Of a DNA stretch of 64,000 nucleotides, positions 24,871 to 36,068 are shown one piece after another. The notes beneath the pieces are model-generated. The model was not told where the DNA came from. It worked only from the letters and a program-made list of their open reading frames with translations, and did not search any database. The stretch is from Arabidopsis thaliana (lineage: Eukaryota > Streptophyta > Magnoliopsida > Brassicales > Brassicaceae): contig NC_003076.8 of the NCBI RefSeq assembly GCF_000001735.4, positions 20,649,835-20,713,834 of the forward strand, given 5' to 3'. Each line of letters begins with the position of its first letter. The stretch's first letter is position 1. The position numbers and the translations under genes were made by a program.

Positions 24871-25387
24871 GTTAATCAATTTATTGCCAAAAGAAAATCA
24901 ATAACTAAAAGTCAGTGGTAACCATTGTAAATAAGTTTTAACTCCAGGATTTATTTCACAAAATGGCTGCAAAAATGTATATATAGATCATATAGACATA
25001 GTTATAGCTAGTTAATATAATAAACTAGTAGTATACGACTTTTTCACGTTTTGGGAAAATGATTTCACTGAGTTCAAACCATTCACGAAATGTTTGTATT
25101 GAATAATAAAACGTAAAATTAACAAGTGTTTTTTTTCCTCTATATATTATTTATAACTAAACTAGAGAAACTTCCTTCATCTAGTATCTCTTTGCCGTTT
25201 ACAAAAGTTATCATTCTATTGATTCCCCTATTTCATAATTCAGCTAATCGGTTATTTATTTGACATATCAGTCAAACCCATTGCATTTCTATAAGAGTGC
25301 TCTTTTTGGCATTTTCGTGAGGCGGAGGAAAGATTTGCAGATAGTATTACTAATAAGTACGTATATTACGTGGATCTGTACAAGAAA

Positions 25388-25459
25388 GGTTCTATGGTGT
25401 AGTGGTTAGCACTCTGGACTTTGAATCCAGCGACCTGGGTTCGACTCCCGGTAGGACCT
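25388..25459 (+). tRNA. tRNA-Gln (anticodon TTG)
   Basis: Complete cloverleaf without intron. The acceptor stem pairs GGTTCTA (25388-25394) with TAGGACC (25452-25458) with one T-G wobble; discriminator T at 25459. Anticodon stem CTGGA/TCCAG (25414-25418 / 25426-25430) encloses loop CTTTGAA with anticodon TTG at 25421-25423, decoding CAA. The T arm contains GGTTCGACTCC, a perfect internal B box, and TGGTGTAGTGG forms the A box. CCA is not encoded, as in eukaryotes. A T-rich stretch directly after position 25459 would end Pol III transcription. Confidence 0.97.
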
Positions 25460-26040
25460 TTATTTTTGCATCCTATTTTATTTTCTCATAGATTCAGCCC
25501 ATCTTGCCACAATTAGATCTGGCCCATCTTCCATCCAAATTAATCATTTTGGGCAGTACTCTAATCAATTCATTATAGCGAGAAGTAGAGGCAAATTGGA
25601 ATGTATTGAAATTTACTGGATTGAATTAATTGCTAAAAGTAAAACAGTGATAAATCCAAACAATTCCTAGCCTTAAGAAGGCCTTTACTCTTTTTTTCTC
25701 ACGATCTCTCAGTGTCTCGAGGTTTTTTGGTTTGTGACTTTTCAAAGTAAAGTGCCATTTCACCACAATCTCTATGTGACTTAGCAAGTTTCATTGTTTC
25801 AACCCAACCCTTGTACAACCCTCCTTATTAAAACCACATTATTCAACACTTGTCTCTTAATATATTACTAGCCATCAATAACAATCTCAATCACATAACC
25901 ATAAAGAAACACCTAAAACACTTATCCGAGAATACTCTTGCAAGATCACTAGAGTAATAAAAGGGATTTCAACACTTGCCAAGAGAAACAAAAAAAGGAT
26001 AAATTAAAATTCCAACAAGTATGATATCCTCCAATCAATT
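25460..26040. other. tRNA-TIM8 gap
   Basis: AT-rich; the half nearest TIM8 is likely its 3' UTR. Nothing else seen. Confidence 0.5.
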
Positions 26041-26671
26041 TTACTGCGAATTAAAGCGTTTCATGATGATCATACTCATATCCATGTAGCGTTGAGCACA
26101 ATGAGTGAGGCAAGAACTCTCGCTTGAGCTGAACTTACTTCCCGGTGCGCTTGTGATGCATTTGTCCCAGCACACACTTGTCATCTTCGACACCATTTCG
26201 TTCACCATTGCTCTTTCTTTCTCTTGCTGCCACACAAACACACACCCACATTCTCTTACAATTCACCAAACATAAACCCAAGACAAAAAAAAATCATTAC
26301 TTTGCATAAACCCTAATAAACCCAATTCTTGTAAACACATATTAGTACACTAAATCTCAATTCAACTTGATTCTAATCATACCAACTAAATCACACATGA
26401 AAAAAAAAATCAGATCTTTCAAGTTTAAAGCATCGAAATGTTAATTTGACCCGTCAACGAAGATTCAAATAAATGGTTTCTGTGAATCCAGACAGGACTT
26501 AAAACACTGCTTCTACTTATAATTTCGCTGTCCAAATGCTCAAGTTTCCATGTGAATCGACTTAAAAAGCTTTAAAATTGAAAGAACTAATTAGCATTCA
26601 TCAAAAACAAATCGGAGACTTACGGCGAGGAATTGAAGCAATTCCGGGTTGTTTGCCATGCTAGGATCCAT
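26041..26671 (-). CDS. TIM8: Mitochondrial small TIM chaperone TIM8
   Basis: Small Tim chaperone of the mitochondrial intermembrane space; with TIM13 it carries hydrophobic precursors such as Tim23-type carriers to the inner membrane. Two exons on the minus strand: 26671-26624 and 26226-26041, separated by a 397-base intron, giving 77 aa, typical for TIM8. The twin CX3C motif is present as CWDKC and CLTHC in exon 2; the four cysteines form two disulphides and drive Mia40-dependent import, so no cleavable presequence is expected. First Met chosen at MDPSMAN; a second in-frame Met lies four codons later. Promoter has telo-box and site II motifs. Confidence 0.94.
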
Positions 26672-26740
26672 GTCTGGTGAGCTGAGAGCGTCTCTGCTTG
26701 AAGAAGAAGAAGGAGAAGAAAATTGTTCTCAGCGACTGAA

Positions 26741-26842
26741 AACCCTAAAAACTTTTCTCAAAAACCCCAAAAGGCTACAATAAAGTTCAAGAGACGCCGC
26801 TTACTTACTTATTGGGCCAAAACCCCCATTAAAAGCCCAACA
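26741..26842 (-). promoter_or_regulatory. TIM8 promoter: telo-box and site II motifs
   Basis: A telo-box (AACCCTAA, 26741-26748) and TGGGCC/TGGGCT-type site II elements (near 26813-26818 and, inverted, 26834-26840) lie within about 170 bases upstream of the start. This combination is known from promoters of plant ribosomal-protein and mitochondrial protein genes and is bound by TCP-type factors, which fits TIM8's role. Purine-rich GAAGAAGAAG (minus CTTCTT) at 26699-26718 is probably leader. Confidence 0.6.
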
Positions 26843-27149
26843 GTTAAATAATCATATTGAGATCAAATATGTAAAAGTTTGATTTAAATATGGATCATGA
26901 TCTGGGCCGAGTGTACGGATATATAGGGTGGGTAGACTCAGTGATTTTAAACCCGGACCCGACCGGTTTAATAGGGAACCAGCAGGCACATTTGGGTCTA
27001 AACTAGTCATAAAACCGGACTTTTTAAAACTCTGATGGAACCGGGAACTGGCGGTTCACCCAGCTATTTGTTGACTAGTTCATGTATTTTTTTGGTGGTG
27101 TATATCAAATATTCTTCTAAGAATTCATTTGCTCCAAGATAATCAAAAT

Positions 27150-27284
27150 GTTACAATCTCCATTGTGATTAACTTTAAAGTTTAGAGGTCGTCGGTTCGA
27201 GTGACGCTTGGAACAAATTTCGGACCTAAGGGAATTACGGGCTTCGTCCCAAAACCTCCTGGTATTCAAAAAAAAAAAAAAAAA
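27150..27284 (+). mobile_element. Candidate truncated tRNA-derived SINE
   Basis: A B-box-like GGTTCGAGTGACG starts at 27194 and is followed by about 70 bases of non-tRNA sequence and a 17-base oligo(A) tail (27268-27284), the layout of a tRNA-derived SINE. The upstream A box is not clear, so the 5' part may be lost. No target-site duplication was found. The alternative is a retroposed RNA fragment or chance. Confidence 0.4.
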
Positions 27285-29342
27285 GGAAAGAAAAGTAACT
27301 TACTTGACTAACTTAGTATGCTTTGGTAAACCCATTCAATTAGAACTAGATTCAAAGACATTATTTTAAAACTATTTTCTTTTTGCATTGGAGAACCAAT
27401 CAAAAAATTACGTTCAAGTGTATGTATGGTTAAAAAGAATAATTGAACATGAAGATGGTGCTTGTACCATATCAATATCAACCATCAATTGACAACACTA
27501 AGTTATAAAGAAATGAAACTTTTCATTTATGTATGTCGTTGCTTAAGAAATGTCGCTAAATCATCAAAATCTAAAGTAAAAAGAAGATTGAAAACAAACA
27601 AATAAAGGAAATGGAAAGCCAACATCTTCGAGGTGAAGAAAAGTACCAAATCCAAAATGCTGCGTGGGAGGAGTAAGACATATGATTCTAAATTGACAAA
27701 TTTAAAGCTTTTTCTATATCCTTTATGAATATAAAACAAATAGAGCTTTGCCTACTTTCAACACATGAAAATTATATAGAGAAATTTTGGACTAGAATTA
27801 AAGCTAGATGTTAACAATTTAAAATATTTATCAAATATAAGCTAGTCATGTTGCATTCGAATTAAGATTCAGCAAAAGAAAGCTGATGAATACTCTCTTC
27901 CAAGTTCCAACCAATTAAACTAATCTCGATTCCTTAACAATGAAACAATCATCTTTAATCCATTTCATTTTCTTTTCTTAGTCTTTCGAAAGACAAATTA
28001 TGTAACCTTTATTTCTAGTGTATAAAACATAACATTATACAAAGAGGACTAAACCTAAAATGCTATTTGTAAAAATCAAAGGCTGATGCTGGAAAGTTGA
28101 AGCAAAAAATTGGAACAACTTTGGTTTGGTGGGGGCTTTGGGAGCTTTATTGATCCAAGGAAAAAAAGGAAGGATAAAAGGCAAGTCACCAGTCCAAAGA
28201 CACACATATATACAATAATTTATCTAAAATAATTGAAATTAAAGAAGTGCATGAGAGTAGAAAATTGAGTCAGACCAACATCTAATAACTTACTCGTTAA
28301 GTCAGCTTCTCAAATCTTTAAGTTGGGATCGACTTGGACTCTCTTTCAAATTCACTTTTGTTTTCTGAATATACTTTCTTATATTTTTCTTATTTCTTAA
28401 TCATTGCTTATGCATATTTACTTAAATTTATTGTTTTAAAAATGTATTGTATCCCGACATTATTATTTCACTTGCCAAATGATAAAGACAAAGAAAATTT
28501 TGATTCCTCGATGATATAAGTTTTCCTTTTCCACGTATAAATTTATACCAAGAAATGATTTTACTACAAAATTATAGGTTGAACGTACGTCCAAAACTTT
28601 CGCTTATTTATGTACATTCATATCTATAATTCGTATATCATTCCGACATTACTATAAGAAAAAAAAAGGGTCGCATGGATATTTTTACATGGATGATATA
28701 TACACTAGTCCCTAAACATGTGTAAGGTCCCTAACATAAAGGTTTGTTTTCTTTTTCGGTGTGAAAACATTTCAGATTTGGAATAAACACTGTGGTAATT
28801 TTTCGGGTTTAAATCCACTCTAAACACTTACGTGTATTTTTACCTGGGCTAACCGATCGGCTTATGAAAAATAAAATTTCAAATGCATGTTAAAATTAGT
28901 TCTGGGCCAATTGTTAGAAATGTGCTCGTTTTAGTTATTGATGTTGAATGTACTTATATGGTAATGAATCAGCGTGGATCTAGGCTTTTGGAACTTAAAT
29001 CTTGTTTATTTCGTTTTGGTTGAAAAAATAAATAATTACCTTTGCCCAGGAAAACGAAAAAGGAACTAGATTATCTTTACCAAAAAAATAAAGATATTTT
29101 TGAATACTCGCTATATTCAAAACCTTAACAACGTTGACTGCATGGGTACATGCACCACAATTTGTTATGATGATCCTCGCATTTAAATAAACAAAAATGA
29201 AACCAATCTACGATCTCTGAATTTGCAGTTATCAATTTTTTTTTATCTATTTATCTCTTGAAATTAATAGTAGTACGTAAAAAGTATCTAAAGGAAAAGC
29301 AGAATCCGCTTTTGCCAAACTAAAGGTGACACACTCATAAGT

Positions 29343-29352
29343 ATATATAAAC
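29343..29352 (+). promoter_or_regulatory. NAC097 TATA box
   Basis: TATATATAAA-type box about 40-48 bases before the NAC097 ATG, implying a very short 5' UTR (about 15-20 bases) if transcription starts at the usual distance. This short leader supports the first ATG at 29391, or possibly use of the second at residue 10. Confidence 0.55.
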
Positions 29353-29390
29353 AACCTAAACCAAACACAAAGGATACTCATAAGAAAGCA

Positions 29391-30172
29391 ATGGACATTT
29401 CTGCGCAGAGATTTGCCATGAACGGAAGAAGCATGAGACTCCCTCCCGGGTTTCGGTTCGATCCCGATGATGAAGATCTTGTGTTCGAGTATCTCGCCAA
29501 GAAGGTCCTCCACCGTCCAATGGACTTCGATCTCCCTGAGCTCCGTTCTTGCAATGTTGATCCATGGGACTTGCTAGGTTTGCTACAAACTCTTCTCTCT
29601 AATAATTACTATACCATATCACGTCAAATGTATTGAAAAATGTGGTTTAGTGAATGTTGTACGTACACTTTTGTTGTAGGAGAGAAGAACAAGGAAGTGT
29701 ATTACTTCGTGAAGAAGGAAGAGCGAGAGAGGAAGGGAAGAGAGACGTTATCCGGTTATTGGGAAGAGTGTGAAGAAGAGGAAGTAATGGAGGCTGGTGG
29801 TCGTGATTGTATTCATTTAGAAGGAAGGAGAAAGACATTTGCTTTCTTTATTGGAAAAAAACCTCGAGGGACAATAACTCCATGGATCATGTACGAGTTC
29901 CGACTTCTTTCCTCTAGAGCTACAAGGTGGTCATCGTCCCCTCTACCTCGGGTGAGTCACTCATTGGACTTTTATCTTTTTCTATAACATATATTTTTGT
30001 TGTAAGTAATAGTTTAGAGCTAACTATATCAATGTTTTGGGTTTTAAAGGGTGAGGTAGGAAAATGGAGGGCGGTGAAAGTCGTAGTGAAGGAAGAGAAT
30101 GATGAAGAGATGGTGGAGGATGAGCACGAGTCTGACGAGTCTGATGGCGAGGAAGTTATTCAAAGCCGGTGA
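29391..30172 (+). CDS. NAC097: Atypical NAC-domain protein NAC097
   Basis: NAC transcription factors bind CACG-core DNA as dimers. Exons 29391-29577, 29680-29951, 30050-30172 give 193 aa, short for the family (often 250-400). Subdomain A is clear (LPPGFRFDPDDEDLV, about 17-31, with D-P-D replacing the usual H-P-T), subdomain B gives NVDPWDLLG, and C is EKNKEVYYFVKKEERERKG. The core DNA-contact motif WKATGKDK is not conserved: after SGYW the sequence is EECEEEE. Subdomain D/E is recognisable (FFIGKKPRGTITPWIMYEFRL). The tail after residue 165 is acidic (EENDEEMVEDEHESDESDGEE) but short. Likely nuclear or regulatory by dimerisation; direct DNA binding is doubtful. Confidence 0.9.
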
Positions 30173-30482
30173 CGACCGAGGTTGATGCCATAAATATATG
30201 TACTTGGTTTTGTGGTGAATCGTTTGAATTTAGTTACTATTGTTAGGATATTAGGGAACATCTAAATGAAATATATATGCATGATTTGTCTTATTGTCTT
30301 CCAAGCCCTTTGGAATGGAATGGAATGTAATTGAGGATGTGGTGAAAGATGCCACAAGTTGCTTTCACTCTCCCGTTTTATTTTGTTCTTGTCCAATTAT
30401 ATATATATATATATTATTAGTGGTCCGTTAGACCAATCCATCCAACATCACATGAGGAGGTCTTCCCACAATATAAATACAA
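30173..30482. other. NAC097 3' flank
   Basis: Short AT-rich flank with a TA run at about 30398-30415; presumably 3' UTR and spacer. Nothing else seen. Confidence 0.5.
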
Positions 30483-31619
30483 CTAGATTTTAATCCGCGA
30501 TATACCGCGGGACGATTTATTTTTTAAAAGTAATATATATTAAAATTTGCAAATTTTATTTTTATAAAATATTTATATTTTACAGTTTATAATTATTATT
30601 AAGTAACGCTATACCACGAATCCATGAGACAATTTTTAAAAAACTGAAGTTGTAACCCCTATTAAAACAGCATATTAATAATATTTTAAAATTTTATAAA
30701 TATTGATTCAAATACATCCACCATATAATCCAATTCCAAAATAAAACCTGTTGTATAATTTCTTTACCCGTCCCGTGATTTTTTTTTAAAAAAGTAATTT
30801 TTAAAATTTAAGAATTATTTTTATATATAAAAGTTTTGCAAATTATATCATTCTCTAATACATTTATATTTTATAGTTTAATTTTATATATAGTAACATT
30901 ATACATACTACATAATATTTTCGGTTTTATATAATCTTTTCTAAATTAGGATGATTTGATATGTTTAATATTAGTGGTCTTAAAAAATAATAAATTAAAT
31001 ATTTAACCAGTATTGAAACGGTGGATTAATTATATTTTACTTTTTTATTAATGTTGATTCAAAAACCCGTCACTCCAAATCTGTCTTGCCAAAAAGCCAT
31101 TTATTTTATTAATATTAATTTTATTAATGATATGACTCTGAATTATAATCTAAACATTTTAGCTAATAAATAGGAGTACACCATATTTATTTAATAGGGG
31201 AATGTACCATATGACCCGAATGCACTTTTACCCAAATCCACCAAAAAAGTCTTGCAAAAATACTATAGAGATAAGAAACGATAGTCGGTTTTGATAGGTA
31301 AAAGATTAGCAAATATATTAGTTAGCTTAAATTAGTTAAAGAATACAAATTGAAAAGGTATATTACACTTTATTCGAATATAGTATCAAAACTTATATAA
31401 CACAGAGATTTGATAATTTTTTAATTGTTGAATACTTTTTTTTGTGCTAATTTTTATGTGATTAAGATTTAATTGATTATATATATAAAATATTAAATTG
31501 TTTTACGAACTTATTTGTTTATAATTTGGTAACAGATAGATATTTGAGTATTCAGTATATTTTGCTTCAGTTTAGGAAATCTTTGATGACCCGTCTTTAG
31601 ATCCAATAAACCTTATAAT
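30483..31619 (-). mobile_element. Helitron-type 3' terminus, non-autonomous element
   Basis: On the minus strand the element ends with hairpin CCGCG (30506-30510 complement) / CGCGG (30495-30499 complement) with a six-base loop, a 12-base spacer ATTAAAATCTAG and then T, the hallmark Helitron 3' end inserted at an A-T site. The body is AT-rich and shares phrases (CCCGTCCCG near 30770, CCCGTCACT near 31066) with the element at 24401. No Rep/helicase frame seen. The 5' end was not found; the right boundary given is simply the next terminus. Confidence 0.55.
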
Positions 31620-32500
31620 CTAGATATTAACCTGCAGTATACCGCAGGTAGGCTTATATTTTAGTTAAACTAAAAACTTTTATTGTAAAGATGATTTAAA
31701 AATATATGATATTATTTTATTTGATTTTAAATGTATAGTAAACTGTGAGTTGTATATGTTTTGTTGATATTATGTATATTGTTTAGTGTTTATAATTAGA
31801 CACTTGTAGTTTAATTGTTAATTTAAGAGTTTCACATGTAGTATACCATCTTGTATTAATATCGATCTAAACCCGTCAATTCTAGGATTTTCCAGCTTGT
31901 ATTAAAAATTGAATCACATCATACACATAAAAAAATCTAATATGTTATTAATTATTATAGTATATAAGATTATAAATTTTCAATATAATATGTATGAAAT
32001 TGAATATAAATATTTCAAATTATGACCCGTTACTCAGTAGAAAGTTTTCTTAAATCTATTTTTCACCCTTTATAATATTTTTTCATGTATTGAACAGTTT
32101 ATATTTGTTTTTAAAAATTTAAATTATGGCATATGCGAAAAAACTCTAATTTTTTTTTTATAATGATGATATTATTTTTTCGCAAAAATAGAATCATATA
32201 AAGATGAGAAGTGAACTATAATAATTAATAAAAAATTAATATGATAATTTAGATATAAAATCTAATTTGTTGATTTTAATAGGTTACTTTTTTGGAAATT
32301 AATAATGTATTTTTTTAAATTTAATTAAATTAATTAAAATTTAAATATCAAATCTTATATGTTGATCTTGATTGGTTATTATTTTTGAAAATTAATAATG
32401 TATTTCGTTTTTTAATTAAATTTAATTAATTAAATTAGTATTTGACTTTTTAATCCTTAAAGAGATAAATTAATTTACTCTTTAAAATTTTATTTCTAAT
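31620..32500 (-). mobile_element. Second Helitron-type terminus, probable nested or adjacent copy
   Basis: Another inverted CTAG end at 31620-31623, followed (plus strand) by a CCTGC...GCAGG hairpin (31631-31635 / 31644-31648). The base before it is T rather than the expected A, so it may be eroded. Downstream DNA to about 32500 is extremely AT-rich, with two near-copies of a phrase TTGGAAATTAATAATGTATTT at about 32293 and 32383. No coding sequence. Right boundary uncertain. Confidence 0.4.
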
Positions 32501-33617
32501 GATATACCTATGTAATTACTTAAAAAATTAATGTTATATTTAAAATGTACTTTCCAAATAATATAGTAGGATATGTAAAAGAAAGTATAATATTTTAATG
32601 TTTGGGTATCTTTATATTTAAGACACAATGTCTCAAATGTCTTTATAGAGACATTTTGGAGAGAGATGTCTCAAATTTAAAGACCCTTTTATATTTAATT
32701 ATTCATATCTTATAATTATAATTTTTTTAATATAGCTAAAGACCCTCTCCTTTTATATGCAATGGAGATGCTCCTTCATCATTAGTATATTTTGTTTTGA
32801 ATTCAAGATTTCTAAATATAGAATTTCCTAAAATAAATACATGGTAAACTCGTGGGGGTTATTGACTTGATTTGATACAAAAAATGAGAGGATATAGTTG
32901 TGATCGCATTTGATTAATTTAGGCTGATGAGCAATATGTATGCAATATGCATGGATGGTGTAGAAGCGAAGACAACTATCACCATACTTAAGATTAAAAT
33001 CACCACAATTTTAATATAATTTAACAATATGATTTTATGCATAATTAATTGGACTTAATTATTACTAAGACATTATCAGTTTGCAACCATCCAATTTCAT
33101 GTAGAACAAGAAGTCTTTAGATTAACCCTCACAAAAGACTTTCCGTTTTTCGGGGTTTTTTCTTGACTAAACAAATAATCTTGGAGACATTAATGATGTT
33201 ATGAGTCATGTGACCAATACAGTTATTTAGACATCAAAGTTATCTGCAAATTCATTAGAGACGAACGGTAATAGTCACACATGACAATAAGAATGAAGAT
33301 GTCACTTAGATAAAAATTAAACCAACTCATGTATTTGCCTAAATAAATCACTATTTACCAAATTTAGCAAACAAATCGTAACTAACCAATCAACATCACA
33401 CAATCTCAACCCTTTAATAATCTCACATTCTCTCGCTTCTTCTTCTCGGATTCCTAAATATTATCATTCATTCATCATCCTCCCAACTCATTGGCTCTCT
33501 TCTCTCCTCTCCTTTGCCTATTTTCTAAAATCTTCTCCGGCCACCCACCGGCCACCTTATGATCTTTTTGGTGGCGGCGATTACACCATCAATTTGTTAG
33601 TTTATTTATATATTAAT
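32501..33617. other. Upstream region of the MGCGGS gene
   Basis: AT-rich to about 33400, then CT-rich leader sequence (33418-33540) with TCTCTCGCTTCTTCTTCTCG typical of a 5' UTR. No gene seen. Confidence 0.45.
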
Positions 33618-34715
33618 ATGGGTTGCGGTGGCTCGAGGCTTGGAGGTGTGGCGACGACAAGGGCGGAAGAAGGCGGGGTTGTGCCACTTCCAGCGGGAAT
33701 ACGTCCCCTTCTCCGGCGAAGGTTAGAGGAGATGAAGAAACGGAGCCATGCAGGCGTCTTGAAAGGGAGCCAGACGTTGTCTAAGAAAGAGCTTCTTAGG
33801 CATAACTCTTCCGAGGACGGAGAAGATACGGAGGAGAACGACGGTAGCTTGAAGGCGTCCGCTAAGGTTGCTCCGGCGCCTGATCATAATGTAGAAGAGA
33901 AGAAAGAGGTTATTTATGAAAAGATTCCATCCAAAGATGATGTTAAAGAGGTGAAGGAAGAAGTAGTTGTGAACAAACAAGAAGAGGACAATCATCATCA
34001 AGATGTTGTGGAGAAACAAGAGGAGGAAAATAAAGAGGTTGTGAAGAAGCAAGAGGAGGAAAATCATGATGATGATGTGGTCGTCATCAATGTTAAGAAG
34101 GAAGGAGATGATGGTAAGAATCATGATGTTGATGAAGGGAGTATCAACAACTTTGATGAGAGAATGATTGGTCCTGGATCTCCAAGCTTTAGGGTTTATT
34201 GCGTCGATGTTCCTTCTGATGATGATGATGAAGGTAAATCATATGTTCTTATACAAACACACATATATACATGTATAAATCATTTACTATTTGTATTTGT
34301 ATATGGATGCATGCATTGTTAGAGACATATATATGTTTATATATGAAATGCTTGTTATATTATGTAGTTTCGTTATTGAAACAATTTATCCATTCACTAT
34401 TGCAGAAAAAGATGTAGAAGACGCGAGAAAGTCGATGGAAACCGAAAGCGTCACGACAGAGATAAAAGAGGTGGTCAATCACATTAATTCACATTATTGA
34501 TTATTTGATCTATGAGGATCTCTAACAATGATATATTTGTATTTCTATAGGACGGAAGCATTGTCAAAAAGGAGAAAAAAGAAAGAAGAGGAAAGAGGTT
34601 CGGAATCGCATTGCCGAGGAAGTATTTAGCAAATGTGACTGCGCCGTGCTATGCAGGTGGAGGATGCATGGGAAACACTCATTCTCGTTTGGTGCAAGAG
34701 AAATCGAGCCAGTGA
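33618..34715 (+). CDS. Charged N-myristoylation-motif protein, unknown function
   Basis: Exons 33618-34233, 34406-34470, 34551-34715 give 281 aa. I recognise the locus (about AT5G50830) but no function. Start chosen at MGCGGSRLG rather than the in-frame Met eight codons upstream, because Gly2-Cys3 followed by Ser6 fits N-myristoylation plus palmitoylation, suggesting membrane attachment. The middle (about 95-170) is Glu/Lys/Val-rich with three copies of KQEE(E/D)N, probably helical or disordered. A conserved-looking basic C-terminus has KKEKKERRGKRFGIALPRK, then CYAGGGCMGN with two cysteines. Acidic runs of Asp (DDDDE) precede intron 1. Confidence 0.85.
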
Positions 34716-36068
34716 TCGATCAAAATATGTTTGCCATCTTTGCATTGACTGATTTGTTGAAGTAAGAATGGTGTGGTGTACGTACGGGATCACGATGAAT
34801 AATCAAAACCACCTTACGATTTTAGACCTTTGATTTGTTTTAAGAGACGCTTGTTTCAGAATTTGTACAACCTCTTCTTCTTCACCTTTGCTTTCTTTGA
34901 TCAGGATAATTAAGTTAGTGTTTGACGAATTTACTTTTTTCCACGTGGAAAGATGTAATTAATTGAACTTGTGCAATAAAAAAAGTGTTGTCTAAATGTC
35001 AAATTTATTGTTACATTAACCAATGAAAATAAAATTAGAGTAACATATAGGAAACTGCAATTATAGAAGAAAAAACACACTAAAAGGTGTAAGTAATTGA
35101 ACTTTGTGAATTCCGTTTGTTTTCGGAATGCACAAGTGTTAGTCATAATAGGAAAGATAAAAATCTTAATTACAAATCCTAAAATACAATTTTTAATTTA
35201 TTTTTTAGAGTTTATATTAATATGTCGTCAAAAACGGTATATTATTCAGAACAAAATTATCGTTGACCATTAGTTAATTAATAACCAAGTTCAAATTTGA
35301 TAATTTGAAAGTTTATTTAGACAAAATTAATTAGTTGAAAGTTTTATCAATGATGGCCTCTTAAATTTTTAACTTTTTTTTGTTGAGTTTTATAAAAAAG
35401 AAAAAATGGTTTTCAAACTAAATTTGTTTATGATCATGTTTATCCGAGTTAAGCCCAATTTGAGATCTTTGTCAGTAATGACTAAGAGTACCTCCCGCAT
35501 ATAGAATTCATGTAGTTTCTAAAACATATATATATTTTTTTAACTTTTAAATATATATATTTTTTTAATTGTATGAGTTTCTACTAAAAAATTACTATTG
35601 AAGTTGGTCTAAGTTGCGAGACCAAATTTTTATATGCTTTCGGTTCGAATTGACATTTCTCTGTGTAAACGAAGCATCAATAAGAATTTATCAAACTTGA
35701 ATGTAACACCATTTCTTTAGTTGATCATTTCCAAACATTTATTAATCAAATAAAATTGAATTTCAAAGTCACGTGATAATGATGATACTCAAATTTAAAA
35801 AACCAATAACACTTTATTTCAACATTTCTATGAAGAAATCAATTATTAACACTTAAAGTTATTAATTGAATAACAACGAACAACATTTAATTTAGTCAAA
35901 ATTAGATTTTTTTTTTCTTTTTTTTGGTTTTATTGTTAAGATTTTATACCAAATAAAATTTTACAAACGAATCTAAAAGAAAGAACAAATTTAAACTTAC
36001 CTATCAGAATTGTTGTAAGATATTTGGGTTTTCTTCGTATTAGGTTTCATCAGATCCAGACTCAAAAA
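34716..36068. other. Gap before taxilin-like gene
   Basis: AT-rich; includes the 3' UTR of the previous gene and promoter/leader of the next. A T-rich run at about 35902-35930. No other gene seen. Confidence 0.5.

Larger units (their letters stand above)
26843..29390. other. Gap TIM8-NAC097
   Basis: Mostly AT-rich DNA without a gene. It includes the SINE-like segment at about 27150-27284 (separate entry) and unassigned frames at 27527-27739 (minus) and 28334-28519 (plus). The last 100 bases are the NAC097 promoter and leader. Confidence 0.45.

Noticed and set aside
29247..29565. Minus-strand ORFs over NAC097 exon 1
   Set aside because: Shadows of the NAC reading frame on the opposite strand.
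33594..33617. In-frame upstream Met for the MGCGGS protein
   Set aside because: Using it would bury the MGCGGS acylation motif; the 33618 start fits family-style N-termini better.
33723..34124. 133-codon minus-strand ORF rich in Leu/Ile/Phe
   Set aside because: Antisense of the Lys/Glu/Asp-rich repeat in the plus-strand gene; low-complexity shadow.
36024..36068. Upstream in-frame Met for the taxilin-like gene
   Set aside because: The 15 extra codons look like leader sequence; MESPHS gives a better N-terminus. Not excluded by sequence alone.
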